Shown piece by piece: positions 1 through 8,256 of a stretch of 64,000 nt of DNA. Position 1 is the first letter of the stretch, and each line of letters starts with the position of its first letter. The notes beneath the pieces are model-generated. The model searched no databases and was not told the DNA's origin. It worked only from the letters and a program-made list of their open reading frames with translations. The position numbers and the translations under genes were made by a program. Origin of the DNA: CAMAVH01 sp036500145 (lineage in GTDB: Bacteria > Pseudomonadota > Alphaproteobacteria > SMXQ01); NCBI GenBank assembly GCA_036500145.1, contig DASYCO010000047.1, forward strand, positions 1-64,000, written 5' to 3'.

Positions 1-58
1 CGTCACACCCCTTGTCACTGGATTCCCGGTTCGCGCCTTCGGCGCACCCCGGAATGAC
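1..58. repeat. REP-like palindromic intergenic repeat (partial at window edge)
   Basis: The sequence downstream of secD contains a GC-rich hairpin: CCGGTTCGCGCC, then a TTC loop, then GGCGCACCCCGG. It is framed by CACTGGATT on one side and GGAATGACG on the other. This looks like the short extragenic palindromes scattered through alphaproteobacterial genomes. No gene is visible in bases 1-90. secF, the usual partner of secD, would lie to the left and is not in the window. The family assignment is by appearance only. Confidence 0.45.
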
Positions 59-90
59 GGTACAGAGACAAAAAACGACATCGCCCAGGC

Positions 91-1680
91 CTAGATCGGG
101 ACGACTTTGGGCCGCCACCAGCGGACCCACATCGCGACGATCAAACGCGTCAATGTGAACGCGGTGAACACCGTGGTGAGGATGCCGATGCCGAGCGTGA
201 CCGCGAAGCCGCGCACCGGGCCGGAGCCGAGGATGTATAGGAAGAACGCGGCGACCAGGGTCGTCATGTTCGAATCGAGGATGGTGATGTAGGCGCGGTT
301 GAGCGCAAAGTCGGCCGCCGGCAGCGGCGATCGTCCGAGCTTGGTCTCTTCGCGCATGCGCTCGTAGATCAGCACGTTGGCGTCGACCGCCATGGCGAGG
401 CCGAGCACCATGCCAGCGATACCGGGCAGAGTCAGCGTCGCCCCTAGCAGGGACATGAAGGCGATGGTGAAGATCAAGTTCATGAACAGTGCGACGTTGG
501 CGATCACGCCGAACATCTGATAGCGCGCGATCATCAGAACGAAAATCAGCATATAGCCGACGATGCAGGCGACCTTGCCGTCCTGGATCGAGTCGGCGCC
601 GAGATCGGGGCCGACGGTGCGCTCTTCGAGAATGGTCAAAGGTGCCGGCAAGGCGCCGGCGCGCAGCAACAGCGCCAGGTCGCGCGCCGATTCTGTGGTG
701 AAACTGCCCGAGATGACGCCCGACCCGCCGAGAATCGGCTCGCGAATCACAGGCGCGCTGATGACCTTGTCGTCGAGCACGATGGCGAAGGGTTTGCCGA
801 CGTTCTGCTTGGTCGCGTCGGCGAAGCGGCGGGCGCCGGCCGTGTCGAAGCGGAAATTGACGACTGCCTCGCCGTTCTGGAAAGCCGGCTGGGCGTCGAC
901 GAGATTGTCGCCGCCGACCAGCGTGCGGCGCTGGACGAGATATTGGGTCGCACGGCCGGCGATTTGATCGACCGACGGCAGAATTTCCGTGCCGGGCGGC
1001 AAGCGGCCCGTGGCCTGGGCCTCTTGCGCGCTGATCGAGGTATCGACCATGCGGAAGCTCAGGCGCGCAGTCTGGCCCAGGACGGATTTGATGCGTTCCG
1101 GGTCGCCCGCGCCGGGCACCTGCACCTGAATGCGGTTTTCGCCCTGCTGCTGGATGTAAGGCTCGTTGGTGCCGAATTCGTCGACGCGGCGGCGGATGAT
1201 TTCGATGGATTGGCTGACGATCTGATTGCGGCGGTCGCGCAGGGTCGCCTCGTCGTAGCGCATGGTGACCAGGCCGCTCGACGTCGTATCGACGTTGAGG
1301 CCAGGTTCGGCATCGCGCAGCGCCTGGCGCGCCTTGGCTGCATCGGCAGGATTGGTCAGTTGAAAGCCGACCGAGGGTGTCGGCGTATTCTGGCCGGCGA
1401 CGCCGAGGCGAGTGTAGCCGATGCGCTCTTTACGCAGCGTTTCGCGGGCGCTCTGGACCAGGTTCTCCATACGCTCGTTCATCACGGCCTGGAGATTGAC
1501 CTCCAGCAGCAGGTGCAAGCCGCCCTGCAGATCGAGGCCGAGGTTCATGCGGCTGTTCGAGAGCCAGTGCGGCAGTTTGGCCGCTTGGTCGCGCGATATC
1601 AGGTTCGGTGCGGCAAATAGCCCACCGAGCACGCAAATCAAAAAAACGGTAATGATCTTCCAACGCGAAATGCGATTCAT
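91..1680 (-). CDS. secD: Protein translocase subunit SecD
   Basis: SecD is an inner-membrane accessory subunit of the SecYEG translocon that uses the proton gradient to help pull proteins across on the periplasmic side. The 529-residue product has an N-terminal membrane segment (about 9-27) and the family motif LGLDLQGGLHLLLEV near residue 47. A large periplasmic part follows, then a C-terminal bundle of membrane segments (about 367-520) with the signature AVDANVLIYERMREE starting at about 431. Length is normal for a separate SecD rather than a SecDF fusion. It lies directly downstream of yajC on the same strand, the standard yajC-secD-secF order; secF would be beyond the left edge. Identification is secure. 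Confidence 0.97.
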   Translation of the reverse strand: MNRISRWKIITVFLICVLGGLFAAPNLISRDQAAKLPHWLSNSRMNLGLDLQGGLHLLLEVNLQAVMNERMENLVQSARETLRKERIGYTRLGVAGQNTPTPSVGFQLTNPADAAKARQALRDAEPGLNVDTTSSGLVTMRYDEATLRDRRNQIVSQSIEIIRRRVDEFGTNEPYIQQQGENRIQVQVPGAGDPERIKSVLGQTARLSFRMVDTSISAQEAQATGRLPPGTEILPSVDQIAGRATQYLVQRRTLVGGDNLVDAQPAFQNGEAVVNFRFDTAGARRFADATKQNVGKPFAIVLDDKVISAPVIREPILGGSGVISGSFTTESARDLALLLRAGALPAPLTILEERTVGPDLGADSIQDGKVACIVGYMLIFVLMIARYQMFGVIANVALFMNLIFTIAFMSLLGATLTLPGIAGMVLGLAMAVDANVLIYERMREETKLGRSPLPAADFALNRAYITILDSNMTTLVAAFFLYILGSGPVRGFAVTLGIGILTTVFTAFTLTRLIVAMWVRWWRPKVVPI

Positions 1681-1726
1681 GATTTGCTGTCTGAGCTATC
1701 GAAAAGGCAGGTTTTAGAGAAGAAAC

Positions 1727-1755
1727 GGGCCGGAACGATGGAATCGTGCCGGCCC
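1727..1755 (-). terminator. Intergenic stem-loop between yajC and secD
   Basis: Arms GGGCCGG and CCGGCCC enclose a second paired section (ACGAT/ATCGT, one mismatch) with a GGA loop. It lies just after the yajC stop. On the minus strand it is followed by a T-rich but interrupted tract (GTTTCTTCTC). It could be a leaky terminator or an mRNA-stabilising stem that lowers secD relative to yajC. Confidence 0.45.
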
Positions 1756-1763
1756 GGTCATCT

Positions 1764-2126
1764 TCAGGACTTCGGCGCTTCCGCGTCGTCGTCGGCGGCC
1801 TCGGCGGCCGGTTCGGTGCGTGAGATCACGCTGGAGATCATGCCGCGCATCACTTTGACGCGCACGCCCTCGGCGATCTCGACTTGAAGTTCTTCGGCGT
1901 TGAGAACCTTGGAGATCGTACCGACGATACCGCCGTTGGTGACGATTTTGTCGCCACGGCGCAGCGCACCGAGCATTTCGCGATGCTGCTTCATCTTCTT
2001 CTGCTGCGGACGGATGAGCAGGAAGTAGAAAACGACGAAGATCAGGACGAGCGGGGCCAGCGACATCAAGTCGAAGCCGCCAGGGACGCCGGCGGCGGCT
2101 TGTGCGTAAGCCGGTGAAATCAGCAT
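1764..2126 (-). CDS. yajC: Preprotein translocase subunit YajC
   Basis: YajC is a small single-span membrane protein that associates with SecDF. The 120-residue product has a hydrophobic segment (LAPLVLIFVVFYFLLIRPQQ), then the family's basic stretch KKMKQHREM and the domain motif GDKIVTNGGIVGTI, and ends in an acidic Ala/Glu/Asp-rich tail. The ATG at 2126 is preferred over the in-frame TTG one codon upstream because AGGAGA lies at a suitable distance before it. It is the first gene of the yajC-secD unit and is divergent from the DUF815 ATPase gene. Confidence 0.96.
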   Translation of the reverse strand: MLISPAYAQAAAGVPGGFDLMSLAPLVLIFVVFYFLLIRPQQKKMKQHREMLGALRRGDKIVTNGGIVGTISKVLNAEELQVEIAEGVRVKVMRGMISSVISRTEPAAEAADDDAEAPKS

Positions 2127-2225
2127 CAAATTCTCCTAGTATCTCATTCAGACTCTTGGATTTGGCTGGCCGGACTATAGCCGCCGGAGCCCTGTTTGCA
2201 AATGCCCAGCTGATACGATTTTGTG

Positions 2226-3098
2226 ATGGACAAACTGACAAATTCTCCTTTGAAAACTTGGCTTTACCGCCTTGTCGAGGCCGTCGAACGCATGGCCCCG
2301 CCCGCTCCCGCCCAGCTCGATCCGACCGTGGCCGACGCTTTCGTCTGGTCGGCCGAGGAACGCCGGCTCCAGCCGGTGGCCAAGGTCAACCGCGTGGATA
2401 TCGCGCTTCTGCAGGGCATCGAGCGCCAGCGCGACATCCTGCTGGAGAACACCCGGCGCTTCGCCCGGGGCCTGCCGGCCAACAACGCGCTCCTCTGGGG
2501 CGCGCGCGGCATGGGCAAGAGCTCCCTGGTGAAATCGGTCCATGGGGCCGTTTTGGCCGAAATGGGCCCTCACGAGGGCCCTGCCCTGATCGAGATCCAC
2601 CGCGAGGACATCGCCGGGCTGCCCCTGCTGCTCGGCATGATCCGCGAGACCGACCGGCGCGTGATCCTGTTCTGCGACGACCTGTCCTTCGACCATGACG
2701 ACGCCAGCTACAAGTCGCTCAAGGCGCTGCTCGAAGGCGGCGTCGAGGGCCGCCCGGCCAACGCCCTGTTCTACGCCACCTCGAACCGCCGCCATCTGAT
2801 GCCGCGCAACATGATCGACAACGAGCAGTCGACGGCGATCAACCCGGCGGAAGCGGTCGAGGAGAAGGTCTCCCTGTCGGACCGCTTCGGGCTCTGGCTC
2901 GGCTTCCATCCCTGCGACCAGGACACCTTCTTCGCCATGGTCGACGGCTATGCCGACCATTTCGGCCTGAAGCTGTCGCGCGAGGAACTGCACGCCGAAG
3001 CGATCGAATGGTCGATGACGCGCGGCGGCCGCTCCGGCCGCGTCGCCTGGCAGTTCATACAGGACCTCGCCGGCTGCCTCGGCAAGACGCTGGACTGA
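2226..3098 (+). CDS. DUF815 family P-loop ATPase
   Basis: This 290-residue protein belongs to the DUF815 group of AAA-like ATP-binding proteins, whose cellular role is not established. Visible motifs are a Walker A loop WGARGMGKSS (residues 91-100), a Walker B-like VILFCDDLSF (about 146-155) and a sensor-like segment FYATSNRRHL (about 183-191). There is no signal peptide or membrane segment, so it should be cytoplasmic. The ATG at 2226 was chosen over the GTG immediately before it. It is transcribed away from yajC, and the metal island begins just after its stop codon. Confidence 0.9.
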   Translation: MDKLTNSPLKTWLYRLVEAVERMAPPAPAQLDPTVADAFVWSAEERRLQPVAKVNRVDIALLQGIERQRDILLENTRRFARGLPANNALLWGARGMGKSSLVKSVHGAVLAEMGPHEGPALIEIHREDIAGLPLLLGMIRETDRRVILFCDDLSFDHDDASYKSLKALLEGGVEGRPANALFYATSNRRHLMPRNMIDNEQSTAINPAEAVEEKVSLSDRFGLWLGFHPCDQDTFFAMVDGYADHFGLKLSREELHAEAIEWSMTRGGRSGRVAWQFIQDLAGCLGKTLD

Positions 3099-3103
3099 CG
3101 ATC

Positions 3104-3131
3104 TTGAAATATCCCCCCTGGGGGATAGGCT
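3104..3131 (+). promoter_or_regulatory. Putative dmeR operator/promoter with perfect GC-tract palindrome
   Basis: A perfect 18-bp palindrome, TATCCCCCCTGGGGGATA (3110-3127), ends 10 bases before the regulator's ATG. RcnR/CsoR/DmeR regulators recognise G/C tracts flanked by AT-rich inverted repeats, so this fits an autoregulatory operator. A TTGAAA hexamer (3104-3109) lies 16 bp before a weak TAGGCT (3126-3131). If those are the -35 and -10 elements, the operator fills the spacer and the transcript would be nearly leaderless. The palindrome is seen directly; the promoter reading is inference. Confidence 0.6.
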
Positions 3132-3137
3132 CAGCCC

Positions 3138-3404
3138 ATGAGCCACGCAAATAACCCCAAGATCATCGGCCGTCTTCGGCGCGCGGAGGGCCATCTCGCT
3201 TCCGTCGTGCGCATGGTGGAGGAGGGCCGCGACGCCATCACGATCGCCCAGCAGCTCAGCGCCGTCATCCAGGCGCTGAACAAGGCGAAGAGCGCGTTGG
3301 TGTTTCACCATATCGAACATCACCTTTAAGAAGTGCTAGGCCCCCTGCCAGACAGGTCGCGCGAGCGGCTTACGGGGATCAACGAACTGGTCAAATATCT
3401 GTAG
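3138..3404 (+). pseudogene. dmeR: DmeR-like CsoR/RcnR-family metal-responsive repressor, interrupted by in-frame TAA
   Basis: Members of this family are all-helical, about 90-residue repressors that release DNA on binding metal. Here the reading frame from the ATG at 3138 gives 63 residues (start MSHANNPKIIGRLRRAEGHL, end FHHIEHHL) and stops at TAA 3327-3329. The same frame then continues without interruption for 24 codons (EVLGPLPDRSRERL, then GINELVKYL) to TAG 3402-3404. Together they give a normal-length, family-like protein of 88 positions. A single substitution (for example GAA or CAA to TAA) explains the break. The product may be a truncated protein lacking the third helix, a recent pseudogene, or a sequencing error. 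It sits 8 bp upstream of dmeF, as in rhizobial dmeRF operons. Confidence 0.8.
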
Positions 3405-3412
3405 GTCCGGAC

Positions 3413-4384
3413 ATGCACGCGCACAGGACGAACACTCTCGACGCCTGGCAGCACGATCACCGCTTCGGCCTTCACCAGCGGCGCGCCGCCGAAGGCCGCA
3501 CCAAGCTGGTGGTGCTCATCACCTTGGCCATGATGGTGGCCGAAATCCTGGCGGGCCTGGCCTTCGGCTCGATGGCCCTGCTGGCCGACGGCCTGCACAT
3601 GGGTTCCCATGCCCTAGCGCTCGGCATCAGCGCGCTGGCCTATGTCTGGATGCGCCGCCGGGCCGGCGACGAGGGCTTTTCCTTCGGCACGGGCAAGATC
3701 GCCGCCTTGGGCGGCTATACGGGCGCGCTTCTGCTCATGGTGCCCGTGGGCCTCATGGTCTGGGAGAGCGTCGGCAAGCTCGTCTCGCCCGTCAGCATCG
3801 ACTTCGGGCCGGCGCTCGTCGTCGCCGTCGTCGGACTGGCGGTCAACGCCGTCTGCGCCTTCATCCTGGCGCATGAAGGCCACGATCACGGCCATGAACA
3901 TGACCACCATGACCATGGACACCGTCATGGCCACGCCGACCACGGCGAAGACCTGAACCTGCGGTCGGCGCTTCTGCATGTCGTCGCCGATGCCTTGACC
4001 TCAGTCCTGGCGATTGCGGCTCTCCTGGGCGGGAGCTATTTCGGGCTGCTGTGGCTGGACCCGCTGATGGGCTTGGTCGGGGCGGCCGTCATCATCGTCT
4101 GGGCCAAGGGCCTGATTGGCGGCAGCGGCCATGTCCTGCTCGACCGCACGGCGCCGCAAGCCGTCCGCGACGGCCTGCGGCAAGCGATCGAATCGGACAG
4201 CGACAACCGGCTGGCGGACCTGCATGTCTGGTCGATCGGTCCCGGAATCTATGCGGCAGCCCTTTCGCTGCTGACGCACCACCCGCAAGCGCCCGAGCGC
4301 TACAAGGCGCTGGTTCCCAAGGCGCTCGGCATCCGCCACATCACGGTGGAAGTCCACCGCTACCCCGGCGCGGACGCGGCCTAA
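3413..4384 (+). CDS. dmeF: DmeF-type CDF family Co2+/Ni2+ efflux transporter
   Basis: Cation diffusion facilitators export divalent metals from the cytoplasm in exchange for protons. This 323-residue protein has about six membrane segments. It carries the CDF metal sites ADGLHMGSH (D59, H62, H66) and HVVADALTS (H189, D193), and a cytoplasmic His-rich loop at about 154-177 (HEGHDHGHEHDHHDHGHRHGH). The N-terminal HDH segment and the overall pattern fit the DmeF subgroup linked to cobalt and nickel tolerance, but metal choice cannot be proven from sequence. It starts 8 bp after the interrupted dmeR and is probably co-transcribed with it. If dmeR is inactive, expression could be constitutive. Confidence 0.9.
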   Translation: MHAHRTNTLDAWQHDHRFGLHQRRAAEGRTKLVVLITLAMMVAEILAGLAFGSMALLADGLHMGSHALALGISALAYVWMRRRAGDEGFSFGTGKIAALGGYTGALLLMVPVGLMVWESVGKLVSPVSIDFGPALVVAVVGLAVNAVCAFILAHEGHDHGHEHDHHDHGHRHGHADHGEDLNLRSALLHVVADALTSVLAIAALLGGSYFGLLWLDPLMGLVGAAVIIVWAKGLIGGSGHVLLDRTAPQAVRDGLRQAIESDSDNRLADLHVWSIGPGIYAAALSLLTHHPQAPERYKALVPKALGIRHITVEVHRYPGADAA

Positions 4385-4426
4385 AACCATTTGAGCGGCC
4401 TCGGCCGCCGCTGTAGGGTCTGGCCC

Positions 4427-4849
4427 ATGTCAACCCGGGACGACCTTCCTCTGCACAAGGCTTGGCGGCGCTTTGCCGCGCGGCTTGGCCTGTGCGGACT
4501 GCTGCTGCAGAGCCTGTTTCCGGCGGTTTTTTCGACGCTGCTGCTCGGCTCGCCAGCCATGGCCGACGCCATCGTGCTCTGCACGGCGGACGGCCCAAAG
4601 ACCGTATCGCTGGCGGACATTGGCGCCGCCCCGCTTTCCGAGACGCCTGCGAAGAGCGTGCCCCACGCGCCCTATTGCCCCGCCTGCCCCGGTTATTTCC
4701 AGGCCAACGCCGCCCTCGCGCCGACGGTCATCGCCCTTGCCGCGCCCGGCTGGATCGAGGTCGCCCTCGCCTACGCGCTGCCCGAGTCCGCCGCGCCGGC
4801 GCTTCGCTTCGCGCCGCAAAGCCCACGCGCGCCGCCTTCCTTCGCCTGA
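4427..4849 (+). CDS. DUF2946 family protein, probable copper-associated membrane/secreted protein
   Basis: This 140-residue protein has an N-terminal hydrophobic segment (about 19-45, LGLCGLLLQSLFPAVF then STLLLGSPAMADA) that could be a signal peptide or anchor. A CxxC pair follows in HAPYCPACPGY (C84, C87). That layout matches the DUF2946 family, whose function is unknown but whose genes often accompany copper genes. An in-frame TTG lies 12 codons upstream; the ATG at 4427 is preferred because the extra residues do not resemble a signal sequence. It lies 42 bp after dmeF and 82 bp before the YcnI-like gene, so it probably belongs to the copper operon. Confidence 0.75.
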   Translation: MSTRDDLPLHKAWRRFAARLGLCGLLLQSLFPAVFSTLLLGSPAMADAIVLCTADGPKTVSLADIGAAPLSETPAKSVPHAPYCPACPGYFQANAALAPTVIALAAPGWIEVALAYALPESAAPALRFAPQSPRAPPSFA

Positions 4850-4931
4850 CGTCTCCGAATAGCTCGCGCCCTTCCCGGCAGTTCGCCGGGTGGCGGCCCA
4901 TGTTCACGTCTCGCGAATCCAGGAGCGCATC

Positions 4932-5459
4932 ATGCGCATTCGTCTCGTCTCCTTCGCCGCCCTCGCGGCGCTCGCCGCCACGCCCGCCTTCACCGTTCCC
5001 GCCTCGGCCCACGTCACTCTCGACCAGCCGCAGGCGACGGCGGGCACCACCGCCAAGCTCGTCTTCCGTGTGCCGCACGGCTGCCAGGGCTCGGCCATGA
5101 CAACCTTCAAGGTGCAGATCCCGGAGGGCGTCACCAACGTGAAGCCACAGCCCAAGGCCGGCTGGCAGCTCGCCACGGTCAAGGCCAAGCTCGACAAGCC
5201 CATCGTCGGCGAGCATGGCGCGACCATCACCGAGGTCGTCCGCGAGGTCGTGTGGAGCGGCGGTCGCCTGCCCGACGACTTCTACGACGAGTTCGCGCTG
5301 CGCGGGCAGATGCCGGACAAGGCCGGGACGCTCTACTTCCCCGTTGTGCAGGAATGCGAGAAAGGCGTCGAACGCTGGATCGAGATCCCGGCCGACGGCA
5401 AGAAGAGCGGCGACTACAAGATGCCGGCGCCGGGCCTGCGCCTCGCGCCGCGCCCCTGA
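4932..5459 (+). CDS. YcnI-like DUF1775 copper-binding periplasmic protein
   Basis: This 175-residue protein has a signal peptide ending in PASA, so the mature chain starts HVTLDQPQA with His27 first. DUF1775 proteins such as Bacillus YcnI bind Cu(II) through that N-terminal histidine (a monohistidine brace) with a nearby Trp, here probably in AGWQLATV. Other conserved pieces are FRVPHGC, EVVREVVWSGG and YFPVVQECEKG. The start was placed at ATG 4932, after an AGGAG, because the upstream in-frame codons precede the signal peptide. It lies between the DUF2946 and CopCD genes, pointing to periplasmic copper handling. Unlike YcnI, no C-terminal membrane anchor is evident. Confidence 0.88.
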   Translation: MRIRLVSFAALAALAATPAFTVPASAHVTLDQPQATAGTTAKLVFRVPHGCQGSAMTTFKVQIPEGVTNVKPQPKAGWQLATVKAKLDKPIVGEHGATITEVVREVVWSGGRLPDDFYDEFALRGQMPDKAGTLYFPVVQECEKGVERWIEIPADGKKSGDYKMPAPGLRLAPRP

Positions 5460-5525
5460 CCTGCGGCGCCTGCCGCGCACTTGATAGAAAAGGCCGGGGA
5501 GAGCGACGGCTCTCCCCGTTCGACC

Positions 5526-7145
5526 ATGAAACGGTTTTTCTTCGCCCTGTTCCTGCTCTCTGCGGCAGTCCTGCCGGCGGGCTCCGCCTCGGCCCATGCC
5601 GTGCTGCTGGAAACCCAGCCAGCCGACCGCGCGGTCGTCGCCGACTCGCCGTCGGCCCTGCTGCTGCGCTTCAACGAGACGGTGCAGCCGATTGCGGTGA
5701 GCATCGTCGACGAGGCTGGCCTTCGCGTCGCCGCAGCGGCGAAGGTCTCGGCGGTGGACCACGACCTGCGCATCGAGCTTGCAGCCCCCCTGTCCGACGG
5801 CGCCTACGTCGTCTCTTACCGCATCACCTCGGAGGACTCGCACCCGGTCAGCGGCGCCTTCCTCTTCGCGGTCGGCGCGGTGCCGACGGCCTGGGCCGAA
5901 CCTGCTAGCGCGGCCGAGTCGGATGTCTGGCCGCTCGCCAACGGCCTGAACCGCGCCCTGCACCTGGCCGGCCTGCTCCTGCTCGCCGGCGGCCTGCTGT
6001 TTCTCCTCGTCATGCCCGGCGAGGGCGCTGCAAACCGGCGTCCGCTCGTGCCGGTTCTGACCGCCTGCGGCGCGCTTGCGGCTGTGACCGCGCTTCTGAC
6101 CCTCGGCCTGGAAGGCGGCCTGCTCGCCAATGCGGCGCCCTCAGGCTTGCTGCATGCCGACCTCTGGCGTCTGGGCCTCGACAGCACACGTGGCAGCGCC
6201 GCCCTCACGGCCCTGGCGTCGGCCCTTCTGCTGACCTTCGCCTTGCGGACCTCGCCGAAGATTTTCGCGCCCATGACAATCCTTGGCCTGCTGCTCTGCC
6301 TGGCTTCCTTCGCGCTGTCCGGCCATGTGGCGACGGCGCAGCCGCGCTGGCTGACGCTGCCTGTCTTGCTGCTGCATGTCGTCATCGCGGGCGGCTGGAT
6401 GGGCTCATTCCTGCCCTTGCTGCGTCGCCTCGACCGACGCGATGGTAAGGCCCTGCCGACGATCACAAGCTTCTCTCGCGCGATGACCGTCGCCCTGCCC
6501 GTCCTGCTGCTCTGCGGCCTCGTCATCGCTGCCGTGCAGCTTCAGGCTTTGGCGCCGCTGACGGAGAGCGGCTACGGCCAGATTTTGCTGCTGAAGCTCC
6601 TGCTGGTCGGCGCGCTGATCGCCCTCGCCGCCAACAACAAGCTCCGCCTGACGCCCAGGCTGCGCCGCTCGCCGGATGACGTCGCCGCGCTGCGCCGCTC
6701 GGTCCATGGCGAGATCGCGCTCGGCCTGGCGATCCTGGCGGCGACGGCCTTTCTGTCGCAGACCATTCCGCCGCGCTCGCAGTCGGAACATGCGGGCCAC
6801 GACCACGTCGGCGCGCAAGCGGCCTATTCGACGGTGACGAGCTCGCACGGCCGCCTCGCCTTCATCGACGTCGATCCTGCCATCGCCGGCCGCAACAGCC
6901 TGGACCTGCGCTTCGCCGACGGCGAAGGGCGCTCCTTCTCGCCGCTCGAAGTGAACGTCGAACTGGCCAATCCGTCAGCCGGCATCGAGGCGATGGAGCG
7001 CGGCATGGAGAAGGTCGAAGAAGGTCATTACCGGCTCGTCGGGCCGGAACTCGCCGTGCCCGGCACATGGACGATCCGCGTCAAGGCGCTGATCAACGAT
7101 TTCGAGCAGGCCGACTTCGACGCCGAAATCCCGGTCCGACGCTGA
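5526..7145 (+). CDS. CopC-CopD fusion (YcnJ-like) copper import/resistance protein
   Basis: The protein, 539 residues from the ATG at 5526, joins three parts. The first is a signal peptide ending ASA and a CopC domain whose mature N terminus is HAVLLETQPADRAVV; the first residue, His24, is the copper ligand of the family. DSHPVSGAFLFAVG closes that domain. The second is a CopD-type membrane domain of about eight hydrophobic helices (roughly 140-420). The third is a C-terminal periplasmic YtkA/FixH-like beta domain (about 435-539). Such fusions deliver periplasmic copper to the inner membrane and probably move it into the cytoplasm. It is the last gene of the operon and ends before a 144-bp gap. 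Confidence 0.9.
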   Translation: MKRFFFALFLLSAAVLPAGSASAHAVLLETQPADRAVVADSPSALLLRFNETVQPIAVSIVDEAGLRVAAAAKVSAVDHDLRIELAAPLSDGAYVVSYRITSEDSHPVSGAFLFAVGAVPTAWAEPASAAESDVWPLANGLNRALHLAGLLLLAGGLLFLLVMPGEGAANRRPLVPVLTACGALAAVTALLTLGLEGGLLANAAPSGLLHADLWRLGLDSTRGSAALTALASALLLTFALRTSPKIFAPMTILGLLLCLASFALSGHVATAQPRWLTLPVLLLHVVIAGGWMGSFLPLLRRLDRRDGKALPTITSFSRAMTVALPVLLLCGLVIAAVQLQALAPLTESGYGQILLLKLLLVGALIALAANNKLRLTPRLRRSPDDVAALRRSVHGEIALGLAILAATAFLSQTIPPRSQSEHAGHDHVGAQAAYSTVTSSHGRLAFIDVDPAIAGRNSLDLRFADGEGRSFSPLEVNVELANPSAGIEAMERGMEKVEEGHYRLVGPELAVPGTWTIRVKALINDFEQADFDAEIPVRR

Positions 7146-7289
7146 AGGCTTCCGGCGGCGGCAGAACGGTTCCGGATATGGCCTGCTCGCGCCGGTTTTG
7201 GCCAATGGGATGCCTCGTCCTGCCTCGACTCTAGCTTCGCCTGGCTTACCCTCGCTTCGCCGCAGGATCGAACCAGCGTGGAGCGCGCG

Positions 7290-8249
7290 ATGACTGACGC
7301 CGTACCAGTGACTCCCGACAATTTCGTCCGCGCCGAATCGGATCTCTATTTCGGCGCTGTGGTCAAGAAAGGCGGCTTTGGAAAGTTCGATCATACGCGC
7401 GAGCCCGCCCCGATCGACAACCAGACCGTCATCCGCCTCAACCGGGACACGCTCTACTCGGCCGCGGTGTTCGACCTCGATGCCGGGCCGGTGACGATCA
7501 CGCTGCCCGATGCGGGCAAGCGCTTCATGTCGATGCAGGTGATCAACGAGGACCAATATACGATGGACGTCATCTATCGTGCTGGCCCCCACAATCTGAC
7601 GCGCAACAAGATCGGCACGCGCTACGTCGTCATCGCCGTGCGTACGCTGGTCGATCCGGCAAAGCCTGATGACGTCAAGCAGGTCCATGCTTTGCAAGAT
7701 GCAATCAAGGCCGAGCAACGAAGCTCGGGGACTTTCGAGGTGCCGGCCTGGGATCCCGTCAGCCAAAAGAAGGTGCGAGAGGCGCTTTTGACGCTGGGTT
7801 CGATGCTGCCTGGCAGCGACGGCATGTTCGGAACCAAAGAACAGGTCGATCCGGTGCGCCGCCTGATCGGGGCGGCTACGGCCTGGGGCGGCAATCCGAC
7901 GAAGGAAGCGACCTACCTTAGCTTCGTGCCGAGCAAGAACGACGGTGCGACGGTCTATAGGCTCACCGTCAAGGACGACGTGCCGGTCGATGCCTTCTGG
8001 TCGGTCAGCGTCTATAACGCCGAAGGCTACTATCAGAAGAACGCCTACGATTCCTATTCGCTCAACAACATCACGGCGAAGAAGAGCCCGGATGGTTCTG
8101 TCGCCATCCAGTTCGGTGATTGCGACGGCAAGACGCCGAATTGCCTGCCGATCATGAAGGGGTGGAATTACCTGGTGAGGCTCTACCGGCCTCGCGCTGA
8201 GGTACTGAACGGCAAGTGGACCTTCCCCGAGGCCAAGCCCGTTCAGTGA
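7290..8249 (+). CDS. DUF1254/DUF1214 domain-containing protein
   Basis: The 319-residue product shows the N-terminal DUF1254 pattern (NQTVIRLNRDTLYSAAVFDL and MSMQVINEDQYTMDV) and a C-terminal DUF1214 beta domain (VPVDAFWSVSVYNAEGYY, then a segment ending YLVRLYRPRAEVLNGKW). These proteins are widespread and of unknown biochemical function. Most family members are longer and exported; here no signal peptide is visible, so this is a short form, probably cytoplasmic. ATG 7290 was chosen over the in-frame GTG at 7278 because GGAG at 7280-7283 is well spaced for it. It converges on the ClC gene with only 7 bp between stops. Confidence 0.82.
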   Translation: MTDAVPVTPDNFVRAESDLYFGAVVKKGGFGKFDHTREPAPIDNQTVIRLNRDTLYSAAVFDLDAGPVTITLPDAGKRFMSMQVINEDQYTMDVIYRAGPHNLTRNKIGTRYVVIAVRTLVDPAKPDDVKQVHALQDAIKAEQRSSGTFEVPAWDPVSQKKVREALLTLGSMLPGSDGMFGTKEQVDPVRRLIGAATAWGGNPTKEATYLSFVPSKNDGATVYRLTVKDDVPVDAFWSVSVYNAEGYYQKNAYDSYSLNNITAKKSPDGSVAIQFGDCDGKTPNCLPIMKGWNYLVRLYRPRAEVLNGKWTFPEAKPVQ

Positions 8250-8256
8250 CGAAGCC

